Positions 6,672 through 13,937 of a stretch of DNA of 16,182 nucleotides are shown in pieces; the stretch's first letter is position 1, and each line of letters begins with the position of its first letter. Where the stretch lies: NCBI GenBank assembly GCA_005882525.1, contig VBGO01000078.1, positions 1 through 16,182 of the forward strand, read 5' to 3'. Under the pieces are notes generated by a model. It worked only from the letters and a program-made list of their open reading frames with translations. It was not told where the DNA came from and ran no database searches. This DNA is from Chloroflexota bacterium. Its GTDB lineage: Bacteria > Chloroflexota > Dormibacteria > CF-121. The translations under genes were made by a program, and so were the position numbers.

Positions 6672-8097
6672 GGAGCCCCAGCCGCAGAACCAGGACCCGA
6701 TCCGGAAGGTCGTCAAGCCCGAACCCGAGCCGGCTCCCGACGAACTCGTCAAGCGCGACCCGTTCCGGGACGGCCTCGCCGACACCGGGACGCCGGCGGC
6801 CGGACGCACCACGCTGCAGGAGGCCAGACGCAAGGGTCCGGTCGGCTGGCTCCAGGTTCTTGGACCGGGGCTTATCACCGGGGCCAGCGACGACGATCCG
6901 AGTGGCATCGGCACCTATGTCCAGGTGGGCAGCCAGTTTGGCTTCGGCCTCCTCTGGACCGCCTTGTTCACGTTCCCACTGATGACCGCGGTGCAAGAGC
7001 TCTGCTCGCGCATCGCCCTGCAGACCGGTGTCGGCCTGGGTGTCAGCCTGCGGCGGAAGTTCCCGACCTCGGTTGTGGGCATCGCGATTCTTGGGCTCCT
7101 GGTCGCGAACACCCTCAACGTCGGCGCCGACCTGGGCGCGGTCGCCGCCGGAGGCGCACTGCTCTCACGAGGGATTCTGAAACCGCTGTGGTTGGTCGTC
7201 CCGGTGGCGCTCCTCATCATCGCGATGGAACTCTTCGTGACCTACGCCGCCATCTTCAAGATCTTCAAGTGGTTGACGCTGGCGCTGTTCGCCTACGTGA
7301 TCGCGGCGTTCTTCGCCCATCCGCCTCTGGGGGAGGTGGTGCGATCGACCTTCGTACCACATTTCGAATTCTCCCGGGACTTCATCATGGCGATCGTTGC
7401 GGTGTTCGGCACGACGATCTCGCCATACCTCTTTTTCTGGCAAGCGTCGTCTGAGGTCGATGAGCTCAGGGGGGCGGGGCATGCCAGCAAAGCCGGCCGC
7501 CGGGGTCTTCGGCGGTCGGAGCTGCGCGCCGCGCGCCTCGACATCATGGTTGGGATGGCCTTCTCGAACCTGGTCATGTACTTCATCATCCTCACGTCGG
7601 CGGCAGTCCTCCATGCACATGGGAAAACGGACATCCAGACGGCCGAACAGGCCGCGGCGGCGCTCGAACCCCTTGCGGGCCCCCTGGCGTTCATCGTTTT
7701 CTCGGTGGGGATGATTGGCTCCGGTTTGCTGGCGATTCCAATTCTTTCGGGCTCGGCCAGCTACGCGGCAAAGGAGTTCCTCGGCTTGGGCGGCAACCTT
7801 GCCAGCAAGCCACGCCATCGCCCGACCTTCTACACGATGCTCGTCCTCGCCACGCTGGTGGGTGTCGCCATGAACTTCATCCACTTGGATCCGATCCGTG
7901 CGCTCTATATCACCGCCGTCGTCAACGGCATGGTTGCTCCACCATTGCTCGCCCTAATCGTCCTACTGGGTGCGGACCACCGAATCATGAAGCGTTACGC
8001 CAGCGGGAGGCTGAGCCTCGCGCTGACCACCATCACCACGGCATTCATGGGCGTGGCCGCGCTGGCCATGGTCGCCACGCTCGTCACCGGCGCCTGA
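6664..8097 (+). CDS. NRAMP-related divalent metal transporter with non-canonical metal-site motifs
   Basis: This 477-residue membrane protein has about 11 hydrophobic segments and the NRAMP entry GPGLITGASDDDPSGIGTY at residues 67-85. A charged, proline-rich cytosolic N-terminus of about 57 residues precedes it. Canonical NRAMPs carry DPGN in helix 1 and MPH in helix 6. Here helix 1 reads DDPSG (D78-P79-S80-G81) and helix 6 reads TTISPYLFFWQ (from about 250), so the methionine and histidine are missing. In known family members that methionine favours transition metals, so Mg2+ or another ion is possible. TTG 6664 is the only usual start in frame: a stop lies at 6637-6639 and no ATG or GTG occurs before the conserved core. 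GAGAGGTGG (6651-6659) is a fair ribosome site for it. The gene stands alone between divergent promoters and the two-component operon. Confidence 0.9.
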   Translation: MAREPQPQNQDPIRKVVKPEPEPAPDELVKRDPFRDGLADTGTPAAGRTTLQEARRKGPVGWLQVLGPGLITGASDDDPSGIGTYVQVGSQFGFGLLWTALFTFPLMTAVQELCSRIALQTGVGLGVSLRRKFPTSVVGIAILGLLVANTLNVGADLGAVAAGGALLSRGILKPLWLVVPVALLIIAMELFVTYAAIFKIFKWLTLALFAYVIAAFFAHPPLGEVVRSTFVPHFEFSRDFIMAIVAVFGTTISPYLFFWQASSEVDELRGAGHASKAGRRGLRRSELRAARLDIMVGMAFSNLVMYFIILTSAAVLHAHGKTDIQTAEQAAAALEPLAGPLAFIVFSVGMIGSGLLAIPILSGSASYAAKEFLGLGGNLASKPRHRPTFYTMLVLATLVGVAMNFIHLDPIRALYITAVVNGMVAPPLLALIVLLGADHRIMKRYASGRLSLALTTITTAFMGVAALAMVATLVTGA

Positions 8098-8136
8098 TCG
8101 AGACCGCGAGCCGGGTCCAGCCATCGCCCTTCCGAT

Positions 8137-8155
8137 TCTTAAGTCTTTCTCATGA
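8137..8155 (+). promoter_or_regulatory. 11-bp-spaced direct repeats before the response-regulator gene
   Basis: TCTTAAG begins at 8137 and TCTCATGA begins at 8148, exactly 11 bp apart. OmpR/PhoB-family regulators bind head-to-tail to repeats with this one-turn period. The same TCTTA core recurs before htrA (10364 and 10375). The position 23 bp before the regulator ATG suggests autoregulation. Confidence 0.5.
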
Positions 8156-8177
8156 ATTAGTGGTTTGATTGACGCGG

Positions 8178-8858
8178 ATGCCCGAACAACCGCATGTGCT
8201 CGTCGTGGACGACGATGCCAAGATCGCCGCCGCCCTCCGGCGGGCACTGATCTACGAGGGCTATCACGTCGAGGTCGCCCCTGATGGGCAGATCGCGCTC
8301 AATCGCGCCCGGGAACGGATGCCCGACCTGGCCATCCTCGACATCATGATGCCCGGCATTGATGGCCTCGAGGTCACTCGGCGGCTGCGCGCCGAGGGCG
8401 ACGTCCCAATCCTGCTGCTGACCGCCAAGGACGGCACCGCGGACCGGGTCAAGGGCCTGGACAGCGGCGCAGACGACTACCTGGTCAAGCCCTTCGCCTA
8501 TGAGGAGCTCCTCGCCCGGGTCCGCGCGCTGCTCCGCCGGCGGGCGCCAAGGGCCCGTCGCACGCTACGGTATGCGGACGTGGTCATGGACATGGCGACC
8601 CGCGAAGTCCGCCGAGCCGATCAGTTGATTACCACCACCGCCAAGGAGTTCGACCTCCTCCAGCACTTCATGCGAAATCCCGGGCAGGTGCTCCGCCGGG
8701 AGCAGTTGCTCGATGCCGTCTGGGGCTTCGACTTCGGGGCGAGCAGCAACGTGGTGGACGTCTACGTCGGTTACCTGCGGCAGAAGCTGGAGCACGGCGG
8801 CGGGCCACGGCTGTTGCAGACGGTTCGTGGTGTTGGGTACATCCTGAAGGAGGAATGA
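8178..8858 (+). CDS. OmpR/PhoB-family response regulator (MprA-like)
   Basis: This 226-residue regulator has a receiver domain (about 5-118) and a winged-helix DNA-binding domain (about 128-225). Receiver residues are complete: D11-D13 acidic pocket, phosphoacceptor D55 in LAILDIMMPGIDG, T82 and K104 in LVKPF. The effector domain shows TTTAKEFDLLQHFMRNPGQVLRREQLLDAVWG and ends in VRGVGYILKEE. ATG 8178 is preferred over an in-frame TTG at 8169, because the receiver fold begins immediately. No Shine-Dalgarno is present, so the message may be leaderless. The kinase gene overlaps its stop by 4 nt, so the two form one two-component system. Order regulator-kinase-HtrA matches actinobacterial mprA-mprB-pepD, which handles envelope stress; function by analogy. 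Confidence 0.96.
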   Translation: MPEQPHVLVVDDDAKIAAALRRALIYEGYHVEVAPDGQIALNRARERMPDLAILDIMMPGIDGLEVTRRLRAEGDVPILLLTAKDGTADRVKGLDSGADDYLVKPFAYEELLARVRALLRRRAPRARRTLRYADVVMDMATREVRRADQLITTTAKEFDLLQHFMRNPGQVLRREQLLDAVWGFDFGASSNVVDVYVGYLRQKLEHGGGPRLLQTVRGVGYILKEE

Positions 8859-10369
8859 ACTCCTCGGCCGGCGCCCGCTCGTCCAACGCCGCACGTTTCA
8901 CGTCGATTCGCAGCTCCATTGGTCGCGTCTTCAGCTGGGTCAAGAAGGAAACGGGATTCCGCCATCGGATCCCGATCCGCGGCCGGATTGCGCTCTTCGG
9001 CGCCGCTGTCGTCGCGCTGGCCGTCGTCACCTTCAGCTCACTGGTTTACGTGCTGGTCGAAGGCAGCCTTATCAGCCAGCAGGACGAGGCGCTCCGGACT
9101 CGTGGCGAGGACGTCTTTCGCCAGCTCGAATCCAGAGGAGGATTTCGGCCGAGTCAGTTCACACTCCCCATCGACATCGCCAAGAGCTCGGAAACGTTCG
9201 TTGAGATAACCATTTTCAACACGGGCACGGTCTTCTCGAGCGGCAAGGTCAACAACGCCGACCCTGTCCTCCCGGCGGACCTCCTGCGGTCGGCGCCCTT
9301 CGATCACGGGAACATCACGAACGCGCGAGCCGATAACGGTCCGTTGATGCGAGTCTACATACGCCAACTCGCGTCTGCCAGTGGACCGGCCGGTTACCTG
9401 GTGGTTGGGAAATCACTTGCCGGCATCGAGAGCGAACTGAGCGGGCTGCGGCTCTTCCTGGTTGCCGGTGGGTTGTTGACGCTGCTCGCGGCGGGAGCCG
9501 CGAGCTGGTGGTTGGCCGGCCGAGCGCTCCGCCCGCTCGATGCCATGGCCACGACCGCCGAGGATATCGGCCGCACCCAGGACCTCAGCCGCCGCCTGCC
9601 AGAAACCGAACCGGCCGACGAGGTCGGGCGGCTGCAGCACAGTTTCAACCAGATGTTGCGTCAGCTCGAGGATGCCTACCACCGCCTGCAATCCGCGCTG
9701 GTCGCCCAGCGTCGTTTCGTGGCGGACGCCTCGCACGAGCTACGCACGCCGCTGACGACGATTCGCGGCAACGTCGGCCTGTTGCTCAAACGGGACGACA
9801 TCGCGTCGGACGACCGGGTCGCGGCATTGAATGACATCGCCGGTGAAAGTGAGCGGATGAGCCGGATGGTGCAGGATCTGCTGACCCTGGCCCGCGCCGA
9901 TGCCGGCTATCACCTCGAAAAGGGACCAATCGATCTTCTACCCATCATGCAGGAGGTCTCCCGGCAGGCGCAGACGCTGCAGCCCTCGCGGCGCATCGAG
10001 TTGCTCGACGGCGTGCCCGCGCCGGTCGAGGGCAACGCCGACGCGATCAAACAGCTGCTCTGGATCCTGATCGACAACGCCTTCAAGCACACCGACGACG
10101 GTGGGCGGATTCAGCTCCGACTGGACAACGGGCAGCGGGCCGCACGCCTCGTGGTGCTCGACGATGGCCCCGGCATCCCCAAGGAAGATCTGGAGCGCGT
10201 TTTCGAGCGGTTCTACCAATCCGATGCCGCGCGATCGGGCGAAGGGACCGGGCTCGGGCTGGCGATCGCGCGGTGGATCGCGAGGGAGCACGGCGGCCAG
10301 GTCTCGGCCGCCAACAATCCCCAGGGCGGCGCGGCCTTTACGGTCGAACTGCCGATTCAAAAGTCTTAG
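8855..10369 (+). CDS. Membrane sensor histidine kinase (MprB-like)
   Basis: This 504-residue kinase partners the regulator upstream. Layout: cytosolic N-terminal arm of about 43 residues, first membrane helix (about 45-68), extracytoplasmic sensor (about 69-198) without a motif I recognise, second helix (about 200-222), HAMP linker, dimerisation domain with H294 in FVADASHELRTPLTTIRGNVG, and ATPase domain with N408 (LIDNAFKHTDDGG), DDGPGIP, FERFYQSD and GEGTGLGLAIA. All catalytic boxes are intact. ATG 8855 overlaps the regulator TGA (ATGA). AAGGAGG ends only 1 nt before it, too close for free initiation, so reinitiation after the regulator is likely. Its stop codon lies inside one copy of the TCTTAG repeat thought to control htrA. 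Confidence 0.96.
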   Translation: MNSSAGARSSNAARFTSIRSSIGRVFSWVKKETGFRHRIPIRGRIALFGAAVVALAVVTFSSLVYVLVEGSLISQQDEALRTRGEDVFRQLESRGGFRPSQFTLPIDIAKSSETFVEITIFNTGTVFSSGKVNNADPVLPADLLRSAPFDHGNITNARADNGPLMRVYIRQLASASGPAGYLVVGKSLAGIESELSGLRLFLVAGGLLTLLAAGAASWWLAGRALRPLDAMATTAEDIGRTQDLSRRLPETEPADEVGRLQHSFNQMLRQLEDAYHRLQSALVAQRRFVADASHELRTPLTTIRGNVGLLLKRDDIASDDRVAALNDIAGESERMSRMVQDLLTLARADAGYHLEKGPIDLLPIMQEVSRQAQTLQPSRRIELLDGVPAPVEGNADAIKQLLWILIDNAFKHTDDGGRIQLRLDNGQRAARLVVLDDGPGIPKEDLERVFERFYQSDAARSGEGTGLGLAIARWIAREHGGQVSAANNPQGGAAFTVELPIQKS

Positions 10370-10380
10370 TGAACTCTTAG
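10364..10380 (+). promoter_or_regulatory. 11-bp-spaced TCTTAG direct repeats before htrA
   Basis: TCTTAG occurs at 10364-10369 and again at 10375-10380, exactly 11 bp apart, the spacing of OmpR-family tandem sites. The first copy includes the kinase TAG stop. The same core and period occur at 8137/8148 before the regulator. The site ends 50 bp before the htrA ATG and may drive extra transcription of the protease and exporter genes. Confidence 0.5.
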
Positions 10381-10385
10381 GCAGC

Positions 10386-10396
10386 CCTCACAGGCG
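10386..10396 (+). repeat. CCTCACAGGCG element, copy 1
   Basis: This 11-mer lies between the TCTTAG repeats and the htrA start. An exact inverted copy lies after htrA at 11687-11697. The 9-mer CTCACAGGC is also similar (7 of 9) to CTCTTAGGC at 10374-10382, so it may be a third, weaker regulator site. Confidence 0.4.
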
Positions 10397-10430
10397 GCTC
10401 ATCGCTTCGGCGCACGATCAGCCTTGCGTC

Positions 10431-11672
10431 ATGCAGGATCCCTTCGCTCCTGATTTCATCGAGGCACCGGCAGCCCCGCAGCCTGCAGCGCCCACGCCGG
10501 ATCCTGCGGCGCGCCAACCCGCTCCCTCCTTTCCCCACCGTCCGGCGCGCAGCATGGCCGCGGCCATGCTCGCCGCCGGGCTGGTCATCGGCAGCATCGG
10601 CGGAGGCGCGGTCGGCGCGATCGTCACCAGCCAGCGAACCACGGCCAGCACCACGGCCAACGGGACCGGAACGGTTGCGTCGGGCGTGGCCGCCCCAGCA
10701 CCATCGCCCGGGTCATTCGCCGCCATCTATCAGCAGACCAAGGACGGGGTGGTCACCATCACGACATCGGTCTCGGCCGGTGGCGCCCGATCCTTTTCGC
10801 AGGCAGAAGGCTCCGGCATCGTGGTCGACACGCAGGGCGACATCCTGACGAACGCCCACGTCGTCGCCGGCGCCGCCCAGGTCCGGGTGACCTTCAGCGA
10901 CGGCCGTACCGTGACCGGACAGGTGAAGGGCGCGGATCAGAGCGCCGACCTCGCGGTAGTCAAGGTTTCGGTGTCCGCGGATCAGCTCCATCCAATCGCC
11001 ACCGGCAACTCGGACGCGCTGCAGGTGGGCGACACCGCCCTCGCGATCGGGGCGCCCTTCGGCCTGTCCGGCACCTTTACGGCCGGCATCATCTCGGGAC
11101 TCAATCGCAGCACCACCGCCCCGAACCAGCGGGCGTTGACCGGCATGATCCAGACCGATGCGCCGATCAATCCGGGTAACTCTGGCGGCGCGCTGCTGGA
11201 CGGACGCGGTCAGTTGATCGGCGTCAACGATTCGATCCAGAGCCCGGTCGAAGGCAATGTCGGCATCGGGTTTGCGATCCCGATCAACCGGGCCAAGAGC
11301 CTGCTGCCCTCGCTCGAGCAAGGCATCAGCATCCAGCATCCCGCGCTCGGCATCACCGGACAAACGTTGAGCGCGCTGTCGGCCGGCCAGCTGGGGACCA
11401 GCGAGACATCCGGCGTGCTGGTGATCAGCACTCTCCCCGGCGGCCCGGCCGCGAAAGCCGGCCTGCGGGGAAGTGGCCAGGCCGACGCGAGCGATGACAT
11501 CATCACCGCGATCGACGGCCACGCCATCACGACGATCGACGAGCTCACCCAGTACCTCGACACCAAAAAGGTTGGAGACCACGTCACCCTATCGGTGACG
11601 CGCAACGGCCAGCATATTTCTGTAGGAGTCACGCTGGGCAACTTCCAGGCTCGGCCATCAGCGACGCCCTAG
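10431..11672 (+). CDS. HtrA/DegP-family serine protease with PDZ domain, membrane anchored
   Basis: This 413-residue protein degrades or refolds damaged extracytoplasmic proteins. Layout: proline/alanine-rich cytosolic arm (1-40), one membrane helix (about 43-65), a Thr/Ala-rich linker, trypsin-like protease domain (about 95-290) and a C-terminal PDZ domain (about 310-400). The triad is complete: H143 in TNAHVV, D173 in SADLAVVKV, S251 in NPGNSGGAL. The frame is open upstream into the kinase gene, but ATG 10431 gives the expected N-terminal arm as in actinobacterial PepD/HtrA proteins. No strong ribosome site is seen before it. It follows the kinase by 61 nt and precedes the adaptor by 70 nt, making it the proteolytic arm of the stress module. 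The single PDZ domain separates it from two-PDZ DegP. Confidence 0.95.
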   Translation: MQDPFAPDFIEAPAAPQPAAPTPDPAARQPAPSFPHRPARSMAAAMLAAGLVIGSIGGGAVGAIVTSQRTTASTTANGTGTVASGVAAPAPSPGSFAAIYQQTKDGVVTITTSVSAGGARSFSQAEGSGIVVDTQGDILTNAHVVAGAAQVRVTFSDGRTVTGQVKGADQSADLAVVKVSVSADQLHPIATGNSDALQVGDTALAIGAPFGLSGTFTAGIISGLNRSTTAPNQRALTGMIQTDAPINPGNSGGALLDGRGQLIGVNDSIQSPVEGNVGIGFAIPINRAKSLLPSLEQGISIQHPALGITGQTLSALSAGQLGTSETSGVLVISTLPGGPAAKAGLRGSGQADASDDIITAIDGHAITTIDELTQYLDTKKVGDHVTLSVTRNGQHISVGVTLGNFQARPSATP

Positions 11673-11686
11673 CGTCACAACATGAG

Positions 11687-11697
11687 CGCCTGTGAGG
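11687..11697 (-). repeat. CCTCACAGGCG element, copy 2 (inverted)
   Basis: On the minus strand this reads CCTCACAGGCG, identical to 10386-10396. It lies in the 70-nt gap between htrA and the adaptor gene. The two copies flank htrA in opposite orientation. They could be regulator sites or RNA elements that pair across the gene. Confidence 0.4.
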
Positions 11698-11742
11698 TCG
11701 GAGCCGCGGCGATGACCGCTCGAACAACACCTGGAGGCAACC

Positions 11743-13242
11743 ATGCGCCAAGCACCCACCCTTAAGCCGTTACCACAGCTCCGGCGGCACCCGTGGATCA
11801 ACGGCACAAGGGCCTGGATGATCGGGCTGGCTTTGGTCGGCGTGCTGCTCGTCGGCCTGATTGCGCGGGAAACCGTCCTTGCGACTCCGGCTGCAGCCAC
11901 TATCCGGACGTCCGCGGCCGACCGCGGCACGGTCTCCTCGGTTGTCAGCGGAACCGGATCGCTGCTGCCGGTGGGACGCATGGCCGTCAACTTCAAGTCG
12001 CCCGGCATCCTGACAGAGGTCGATGTGAGAGTCGGCGACAGGGTGACCACGGGACAGGTGCTGGCACGGATCGACTCGTCGACGCAGCAGGCCGCCCTCG
12101 CTCAGGCGCAGGCGTCGCTCGCGTCTGCCGAGGCCAATGTCCAGTCGACGCAATCGCCGCTAACCGCCGCGCAGGTCGCGCAACTGCAGCATCAAGTCAG
12201 CAACGCCCAGCAGAATTACAACGACACCGTGGCCTCCGTGACTGCCACCAACCAGGCCGATGCTGCGACGGTCGCCAGCGACCAGGCGAAGGTCAACGCC
12301 GAGTGCGGTATCGATCCTGCCTCCGTTGCCTGTTCCCAGGCCAGGGCGCAGTTAGCGAACGACCAGAGCAAGCAGCACATGGACGCGATCAGCGGTCAGT
12401 CCAGGGTCAACTCGGCATCGCAGCAGATCACGTCGTCGCGTGACAACCTCGCGGTTCAGACCCAGGTCAAACCGAATGCGCTGGCGTCTAGCCAGGCGCA
12501 GGTGGCGTCGGCGCAGGCCCAGGTGCAGTCAGCCCAGCTCGCCCTGAACCAGACCACCCTCACCGCCCCGACCTCGGGCGTGGTCATCAGCATCAACGGC
12601 GTGCGAGGAGAGACGGCCGGAAGCGGGACCGCGCAATCACCCGGATCCCTCGCCCCGCAGCCGTCCTCGGGCGCGTCGGGTGGCTCATCCGGCTTCATGG
12701 TGATCGATGACACCAGCAGCTTCGTCGCCGTGATGCCGTTTGCCGAGACCGATTCCGCGCGGCTGGCAGACAATCAAACCGCCGCATTTACGTTCGACGC
12801 TATCCCGAGCCTAACGGTCTCGGGCCACGTATTGAGCATCAGTCCGAGCGCGACCGTGGTCTCGAACGTCGTCGACTACTACGTCACCTTCGTCCTCAAC
12901 CGCACCGACCCGCGCCTTCGGGAGGGTATGACCGCGAACGCGTCGGTCACTGTCGCCCAGGCGGACAACGCCGTCCGGGTTCCCAATGCCGCGGTGCGGA
13001 CCACTGGCGGTACCTCGATGGTGACCGTCCTCTCCAAAGGCCAACAGGTACCGACCGAGGTGATCACCGGGGTCGTCGGCGACACCTACACCGAAATCAA
13101 GGCCGGACTGAACGAAGGTGACATCGTGGTGCTGCCGACGCTCCGTGCTTCGGCCGGAGCCACAACAAATGGGGGCGCCCTGGTCCGCGGCGGCGGCGGC
13201 GGCTTCGGCGGCGGAGGCGTCGTCAGGGGCGGCGGAGGGTGA
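11743..13242 (+). CDS. MacA/HlyD-type membrane-fusion (adaptor) subunit of an ABC exporter
   Basis: This 499-residue adaptor works with the ATPase and permease downstream. Layout: membrane helix (about 27-43), N-terminal half of the lipoyl/beta-barrel core (TVSSVVSGTGSLLPVGRMAV; DVRVGDRVTTGQVLARIDS), a long Ala/Gln-rich helical hairpin (about 108-270), second lipoyl half (LTAPTSGVVISINGVRGE), beta-barrel and membrane-proximal domains, and a glycine-rich tail after about 475. A Cys pair (C188 and C197) lies near the hairpin tip, where Gram-negative MacA has its TolC-contact motif. This suggests an exporter without an outer-membrane channel. GGAGG at 11733-11737 is a strong ribosome site 5 nt from the ATG. 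The stop overlaps the ATPase GTG by 4 nt. Confidence 0.93.
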   Translation: MRQAPTLKPLPQLRRHPWINGTRAWMIGLALVGVLLVGLIARETVLATPAAATIRTSAADRGTVSSVVSGTGSLLPVGRMAVNFKSPGILTEVDVRVGDRVTTGQVLARIDSSTQQAALAQAQASLASAEANVQSTQSPLTAAQVAQLQHQVSNAQQNYNDTVASVTATNQADAATVASDQAKVNAECGIDPASVACSQARAQLANDQSKQHMDAISGQSRVNSASQQITSSRDNLAVQTQVKPNALASSQAQVASAQAQVQSAQLALNQTTLTAPTSGVVISINGVRGETAGSGTAQSPGSLAPQPSSGASGGSSGFMVIDDTSSFVAVMPFAETDSARLADNQTAAFTFDAIPSLTVSGHVLSISPSATVVSNVVDYYVTFVLNRTDPRLREGMTANASVTVAQADNAVRVPNAAVRTTGGTSMVTVLSKGQQVPTEVITGVVGDTYTEIKAGLNEGDIVVLPTLRASAGATTNGGALVRGGGGGFGGGGVVRGGGG

Positions 13243-13937
13243 TCACCCTCGAGAGGATCACGAAGGTCTACCTCGCGGGTGAGGTGGAGGTAGCCGCCCT
13301 CAAAGGGATTTCCCTCCACATCCCGGAGGGCGAGTTCGTCGCCATCATGGGGCCCTCGGGTTCGGGCAAGAGCACGCTGATGAACGTGATCGGCTGCCTC
13401 GACCAGCCATCGTCCGGTCGCTACATCCTTGACGGCTACGACGTGTCGGCCCTGAGTGACGACCAGCTAGCCTGGATCCGCAACCGAAAGATTGGCTTCG
13501 TCTTCCAGTCCTACAACCTGATTCCGCGGGCGAGCGCCGTCCACAACGTCGAGATGCCGCTGATCTACGCCGGCGATAGTCAGCAGCGGCACGAGCGGGC
13601 GATGGCGGCCCTGGAATCCGTTGGGCTCCTGCAGCGAGCCGGCCACTTACCGAACGAGCTCTCGGGCGGCCAGCAGCAGCGAGTCGCGGTCGCCCGCGCG
13701 CTGGTGACGGATCCCGCGATCCTGCTCGCCGATGAGCCGACCGGCAACCTCGACAGCGAGTCCAGCCTCGAAATCCTGAAGCTTCTCAGCGATCTCAATC
13801 AGCAGGGCCGCACCATCGTGCTGATCACACACGAGCCGGACATCGCTGCCTTTGCCCAGCGCGTGGTGCGATTGCGCGACGGCGTGATCGTCAGCGACGA
13901 GCGGCAGCCGCAGCAGGCCGGCGAGATGGTGCGATGA
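13239..13937 (+). CDS. MacB/LolD-type ABC transporter ATPase
   Basis: This 232-residue ATPase drives the exporter. All motifs are present: Walker A GPSGSGKST (38-46), Q-loop FVFQSYNLIPR, signature LSGGQQQRVAVARAL, Walker B ILLADEPTGNLDS and H-loop LITHE. The family type is the MacB/LolD/FtsE group that powers mechanotransmission or lipoprotein/peptide export. Start GTG 13239 overlaps the adaptor TGA (GTGA) and follows a GGCGGAGG stretch from the glycine codons, so translation is coupled. Its TGA overlaps the permease ATG, again by 4 nt. In Gram-negative MacB the ATPase and permease are fused; here they are separate, as in Gram-positive systems. Confidence 0.97.
   Translation: MITLERITKVYLAGEVEVAALKGISLHIPEGEFVAIMGPSGSGKSTLMNVIGCLDQPSSGRYILDGYDVSALSDDQLAWIRNRKIGFVFQSYNLIPRASAVHNVEMPLIYAGDSQQRHERAMAALESVGLLQRAGHLPNELSGGQQQRVAVARALVTDPAILLADEPTGNLDSESSLEILKLLSDLNQQGRTIVLITHEPDIAAFAQRVVRLRDGVIVSDERQPQQAGEMVR

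Noticed and set aside
10101..10430. N-terminal extension of HtrA into the kinase gene
   Set aside because: It is a shadow of the kinase ATPase domain in another frame; ATG 10431 gives the expected N-terminal arm.
11682..11765. Possible 27-codon ORF before the adaptor
   Set aside because: No ribosome site and no recognisable features; it overlaps the adaptor start by chance.
13180..13238. GGC-rich repeat as a mobile or regulatory repeat
   Set aside because: It simply encodes the adaptor's glycine tail.
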